A stretch of 64,000 nucleotides of DNA from Syncephalastrum monosporum B8922 (taxonomy: Eukaryota; Mucoromycota; Mucoromycetes; Mucorales; Syncephalastraceae): assembly GCA_000697355.1 (NCBI GenBank), contig JNEN01001218.1:156365-220364 (forward strand), read 5' to 3'. Position numbers and translations under genes: made by a program. Shown piece after piece: positions 59,539-64,000 of this stretch. Under the pieces are notes generated by a model that ran no database searches, was not told the origin of the DNA, and worked only from the letters and a program-made list of their open reading frames with translations. Numbering within the stretch: the first letter of the stretch is position 1; each line of letters opens with the position of its first letter.

Positions 59539-60520
59539 TTACATGGGCACTTTGCTTCGACATCTTTCCCAGCACTTGTAAGAATGCCAAACAAAGCATT
59601 TGAAGTGACCTTTTTCCACGCTGTTGGAGACTTCCGTAATTCTTTTTGACAACGTGTCTTCCTGCAGAAATCTATGGCGTTACCTTACTCTTTGACGCTG
59701 CCCAGAATTGCTCTATTGGATTGAGCTCTGGAGAATAAGTAGGAAGGTACACACATTTGTATCCTTTGTATTCAATATATATTTTTACGTTTTCGTGCGT
59801 ATGAATGGGCGCATTATCCATGACAACGTAATTTCCTTTAATATGTGGATGCTTGTCCATTTCATCTAGAGCCGTTTTCAGGAAACTAATGTAGTGGCCT
59901 GTTACGGTTCCTGAACTTACATAGCCATCAGTCTTTCTCTTCTTTGCAGGCCTTGGTTTTTTTACGCCGGCCGCGATCAAACCTTCAGCTGAGATAGCGC
60001 CCAGTACAGACGTTGTGTTTGCTCTCGTAGTGGGTCCGGTAACAACAGCACGGGTACCTTTTTTGGACCAGGCTCTGGAGTGTTTCATATTGATATCAAA
60101 AGCATACTCACCAAGAAATACACAATTCGTCAAGTTCATGTCCGTTTGCTCCCATTTAGATAGCCAGTCGTACCGCTCCTCAATCTTTGCTGAACTGTTT
60201 CTCTCAATAGAATGAACGTCTGCTTTTCTCAACGAAAGGTTGCACTCACGTCTCATAAAGTTATTAACAGCGCTGAGTGATCCTTTGAGATCATGTCATG
60301 AAATCGCTTCAATAAATGCTCGGTCACTTCAACAACAGTCGCAAAGGGATTAGAATCAATGTAATTGATAACTGTCGCTTTATGTTCTTCTGTTAAGATG
60401 CACTTACGACCTACCTTTTTACAACTGTCAAAAATACTCTCAGGTCTGTATGCTGTTCGAATTGCAGTGATATTGAAGATTTTAAGACCAGTGACATACT
60501 TGGAAGCACTGCACCACATG
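59539..60520 (-). pseudogene. Tc1/mariner (IS630-type) transposase copy B, inverted relative to copy A
   Basis: Nearly identical to copy A over about 660 bp (59841-60505 against 57045-57714) in opposite orientation. It shares the same frameshift (KDHSALLITL stop, then MRREC) and the same Gly in place of the first catalytic Asp (FLGEYAF). It extends further: NYVVMDNAPIHTHENVKIYI holds the second Asp and LPTYSPELNPIEQFWAASKS the Glu. A second frameshift follows (KSKVTP stop), after which another frame continues HRFLQEDTLSKRITEV to a stop at 59541-59539. About 27 bp are missing from the helix-turn-helix region compared with copy A. Confidence 0.85.
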
Positions 60521-61347
60521 TTCAGTACTCAAGCTTGATCAAGGCTCGCCCGCCAGGATCTACAATGATCTTCTTGTCGAACATTCGAGCGCTTCCCCGC
60601 GGGTCAACTGGCACGCGTGCAAGACATAATAAGAGAAGAGTTCTCTGAGGTCGTCGATGACTGAAGGTGCTCAACGCTTAATGTCTTGACGTAGCGCAGG
60701 CTTCACCTATTACACGAGAGATGCTGCGGTTTTTCACCCACCCACTCTCCTGCTTGCTGCTTGTTATTTCGGGTTCTTATATCGCTTCTGAAAAGATGTA
60801 GCGGTGATTTGGCTGTCAAAAATTTTGTTTATTGTTCATAATTAAAACGGAGAAGTGTGAAAACCCAATAAACAGACCTCTCGTAATAGGTGGGTCCTGC
60901 GTTACGGTTGTACGTCACAAATTAAAAAAAAATGCTCATATAAGTGTCATTCTCTCCGCTCCCGGGTTTCAAAAAACAACAAATAGGTGCCAACACAACA
61001 TGTATTTTGAGCCTCTTGTCAAACAGATTTGCATAAGCAGGCACTAAATATGCACAGAATCGAAACGGGGATCTGACATAGTTTGTGTCACAGTGCATGC
61101 TTACATTACGTCTTTTTTTTTATACCCAACTGACACGTCTACAAAATCATATGAGTACCAAAAAAAAAAAAATATACACGCTAAACGGATTGAGTGACCC
61201 ACTTTACCACTATTGTCCAATGCGCTGGACGCGCACTTGGATCTGCGCGCACGTATCTTAAATTATACACACGAATTTTTTTTCTTCGCCTTCTTCATCT
61301 CTTTTCCCCTGGCTTTAATTTTTCTTCACACATACTTTTCTCTCCCC
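60521..61347. other. Intergenic / promoter of the KNH membrane protein
   Basis: 0.8 kb, no gene supported. Poly(A) at 61160-61172; T-rich stretch at 61277-61345 before the ATG. Confidence 0.4.
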
Positions 61348-62553
61348 ATGAAGCCCCTGCCGCTCGTTTGCATCATCTTTTTTTCATTACTGCCCGCGGT
61401 GTTCGGTCTCTCTATCAACCTCCCGTTGGCCAATACGCTTCACTTTGCCAACACGAATATGCTCGTGACGTGGTCAAATCAGGGCGCGGGTTTGACTAGT
61501 ATTCAAATCAGCCTCGCTCAAGGAAAAGACGAGAATGCCCTCGGTCAAGGCACCGTTCTTGCCCAGGGTGTGAATGCTGCGAGCGGCTCAACCACGGTCC
61601 AGATTCCAAAAGAAACCAGCAACGGTGATTATTACCTTGTGCTGACTGGCAACGACACGCCGGCCACAGTCGTGAAAAAGGGTCCGCTCCACATCGTCTT
61701 CGGTTCCCCTTCCTCTTCGTCGTCTTCGCTTCCTGCATCGTCGTCCGCGCCTGCCACGACTGCTTCCAGCAGCGCACCTTCGTCCTCTGCCCCTGCATCT
61801 TCGTCTCATCCGTCCTCCTCGCCTGCCTCGTCCAGCACTAGTAAGACGCACCCGTCCATAAGTAGTAGTGTCAGTACTGGTAAAACACGTAGTAACAATC
61901 CTACTTCATCCTCCACAGCTTCTTCGGATGATGGGTCGTCTACGTCTACCTCAACTGATGCTGGAGTACAAAGCGATGGTAGTAGCAATAACAATGGTGG
62001 TACCGATGAGAACAGCAGTCTCGGCGGTGGACAAATTGCTGGTATCACCGTCGGTTGTGTCGGTGCCCTCGCTGTGGTAAGTCTGGACTAGCTCAGGTAT
62101 ATTTGCGAACGAAGCTTACGCATGTATACAACTACATAGGCAGGAGGTGTTTTCTTGTTCGCGATCCGCCGCAAGCGCCGTGAGGCGCCCGCACGGGACG
62201 AGTACTTTAACGACCCCAGCTACAGTAATCCTGGTGGTTACGTTGTGGATGGCTATCAGCCTGGCCCACCCATGATGTCGGCTGCTGCCATAGGCTCTGT
62301 GCCTGGTGCTGCTGCTACAGGCATGCGTGGCGCGGGGGATGTTTATGGAGCCCATCCATCCGCGGCCTACCCTGCGTCCAACTATAACAGCGCGTATCCT
62401 GCCAGAGCTGGCGGTATGTACTATGAGCAGCATCGTCCTTCTACCAGTGGCGGCATGTCACGGACCGAGATGGACGATGGTAGCCTTGTTGCACAGGATC
62501 CATACTCTGTGTCCGGCGCCTCACAGCCGTCTGACAAACCCCATCAGCGATAA
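61348..62553 (+). CDS. KNH-domain type I membrane protein with Ser-rich stalk
   Basis: Two exons, 61348-62076 and 62140-62553 (380 aa; intron GTAAGT...TACATAG). The signal peptide (1-20, ending PAVFG) precedes a Kre9/KNH-like domain (about 21-120: LPLANTLHFANTNMLVTWSN, then GDYYLVLTGNDTPATVV). A Ser/Thr/Pro-rich, probably O-mannosylated stalk (121-220) follows. A TM segment, GQIAGITVGCVGALAV completed by AGGVFLF after the splice, is capped by AIRRKRR. The cytosolic tail of about 125 residues is Pro/Gly/Tyr-rich (NPGGYVVDGYQPGPPMM, SAYPARAGGMYYEQHRP). This looks like a wall-sensing or wall-tethered surface protein. It shares the domain, but not the anchor type, with the protein at 12726-13857. 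Confidence 0.82.
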
Positions 62554-64000
62554 TTAATCTTGGCACCTTTATATATATATATTTGCACATACAACAGCAT
62601 CCGTTCATGCATACATTTCTTCCCCCTCCCCATTTCAGCACGTCTTTATTTGTAGTATTGTAAACTTACACCGTATATTCTTTAGTATTCGCTATATAAC
62701 ACCCACTTGCCTATGGCTTATAGTTGTACCGACTTTTTTTTTTCAATTAATTTGGCGAGGACGTGATCATGGGTGATCTAATTATTTGAGTATAGTTAGT
62801 GATTTTGTTGTCGGCCTACAGAAAGAATTCTCCATGAATGCTGTGGTGGTGTTACAGCCCCGCCGGCAGAAGATAAAGCGATACTTAAAAAGCATTTCGA
62901 TATTCTTATTTAGGAGTTTTGCTTGCAGCAACATGATCGCTGGAAATCCCAATAATGATGTGTTGTTGATTCATGTCCGATTAAATTCATGCCAGGTATT
63001 CCTTTACGAGATATTAAGGCGAACAATGCATGGACTCTTGACAATCGCTGATATAGACAGTGAAATGAATAACTTGCACGTTACAGTCACCGTGTAAACT
63101 GCAATCCTAGGTACGGGTTTATACAAACCAACAGAGAAGTAACTGATACAGATGAAATGCTCCCTACGTTCACCGTTTACATGGCATAGCTAATATACAT
63201 GTAGCGTATGATCATATAATATGTACCACCCACCGCTTTTTGCAAATTCCATATGCATAGGAAAGCTGGGGTTCCAAGACTTTTCCAAACTCCTCGTTGT
63301 ATTGTCTCATCACTGTCAAGCACCCTAGGCACCTTTCTTAATGCGTTTATACGCGGCCGGGCCGAAGCCCATAATATTACTCACTGTCTGTTCTTTTACA
63401 TTATGGTGATGTTTCCAACAAGGGGTCGCGTCGCCCTTTCTACCCTCAAATAAATGCTGTGGTAAGAAATATGTAACAGAAGCAGTGAAGATGCACACTG
63501 CGTAAGTGCATATCTATCTTAATACATAGATGTATAGCTGGTGGACATTCCCATACGTCTATGGATACATGTGATATGAGCATCATTTTGTGGTTGTTAT
63601 GGCATGTTGTCTTATTCTTATGATGCGTGGGCAAGAATATTTGCTCGTGATACGAAAACCTACATCGATGGACTACACTTAAAACGTGTATGTGACGGCG
63701 TGTGGCAGTAGTCTCCTGATCTTTATTGTGCCCTTTGTTTTATTTATCAAAGCATCGCCCACCCATCCCGCACCTGTACGGCATTGGTCCGATTTCTCAA
63801 TGTGCTAAATACGGGTTTCGATAAGGCGCCCTTGTAAAAAGTTGCATATGTGCGCTACTGTACGTACAAACACAGACATGTATCACCGCTTTGAAATATC
63901 CCTATTCGACATCACTGCTGGATCTTTCTTCACCCTCAGAGACGGTTGACAACACTTTTCACACGCACACTCGACGTCAGCCGGGTGAAAAACATGTGTC
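62554..64000. other. Intergenic to window end
   Basis: 1.4 kb of AT-rich DNA with a short (TA)n tract at 62571-62582. Open frames are short and without motifs. Nothing supported. Confidence 0.45.

Noticed and set aside
62786..63097. 103-codon plus-strand frame near the window end
   Set aside because: No motif, no promoter signal and biased only by AT content.

Overview
The window looks like nuclear DNA of a filamentous fungus, most likely an early-diverging (Mucoromycota, mucoralean-type) species. Genes carry many short introns (about 50-100 bp, GT-AG with branch-like CTAAC/CTGAC motifs). The gene set is typically fungal: GATA factor, Kre9/KNH wall proteins, fungal amino-acid permease, Faa-type acyl-CoA synthetase and Env7/STK16 kinase. 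Several decayed mobile or expanded gene families resemble those I associate with mucoralean genomes. Species cannot be fixed by eye. All gene models were assembled by hand from splice consensus and frame continuity; each spliced model below, apart from the first, partial gene, sums to a multiple of three.

Layout. 1-2209 (-): 3' incomplete gene for an acidic disordered protein. 6267-7646 (+): multi-pass membrane protein. 7981-9061 (+): mitoferrin, whose promoter holds an exact ATCWGATAA iron-GATA site. 10882-12132 (-): divergent mitochondrial DEAD-box-like helicase. 12726-13857 (+): secreted GPI-type KNH protein. 15500-17053 (+): GATA transcription factor with an iron/nitrogen-type finger. 18730-20126 (-): STK16/Env7 kinase. 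20397-21477 (-): VC0807-like membrane protein. 21840-23215: two facing gene-family relics. 24530-25548 (+): PH-domain protein. 27345-28061 (-): possible coding relic. 29097-31378 (+): VHS-GAT trafficking adaptor. 32479-34034 (+): coiled-coil protein. 34552-35911 (-): SR splicing factor. 36614-38602 (+): TBC Rab-GAP. 38877-40627 (-): amino-acid permease. 44059-48170 (+): DUSP-USP deubiquitinase. 49556-51897 (+): long-chain acyl-CoA synthetase. 52228-60520: an island of decayed mobile DNA. 61348-62553 (+): KNH-domain type I membrane protein.

The most unusual region is 52.2-60.5 kb. It holds a broken, intron-containing Fanzor/TnpB-like gene (minus strand) with the RuvC-III signature RDVNASRNI preserved but most zinc-ribbon cysteines lost. 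It also holds two Tc1/mariner-type transposase copies in inverted orientation sharing the same lesions, a 520-bp TIR element flanked by TA, fragments of an expanded gene family, and a 31-bp tandem repeat.

Functionally the intact genes are mostly housekeeping: iron import into mitochondria and a candidate iron GATA regulator, wall/surface proteins, vesicle traffic (VHS-GAT, TBC, STK16), splicing, ubiquitin and lipid activation. No operon-like organisation is expected. Two introns appear to use GC donors with otherwise perfect consensus. Large intergenic stretches (2.2-6.2, 25.5-29.1, 40.8-44.0 and 62.6-64.0 kb) show nothing I could support beyond short repeats.
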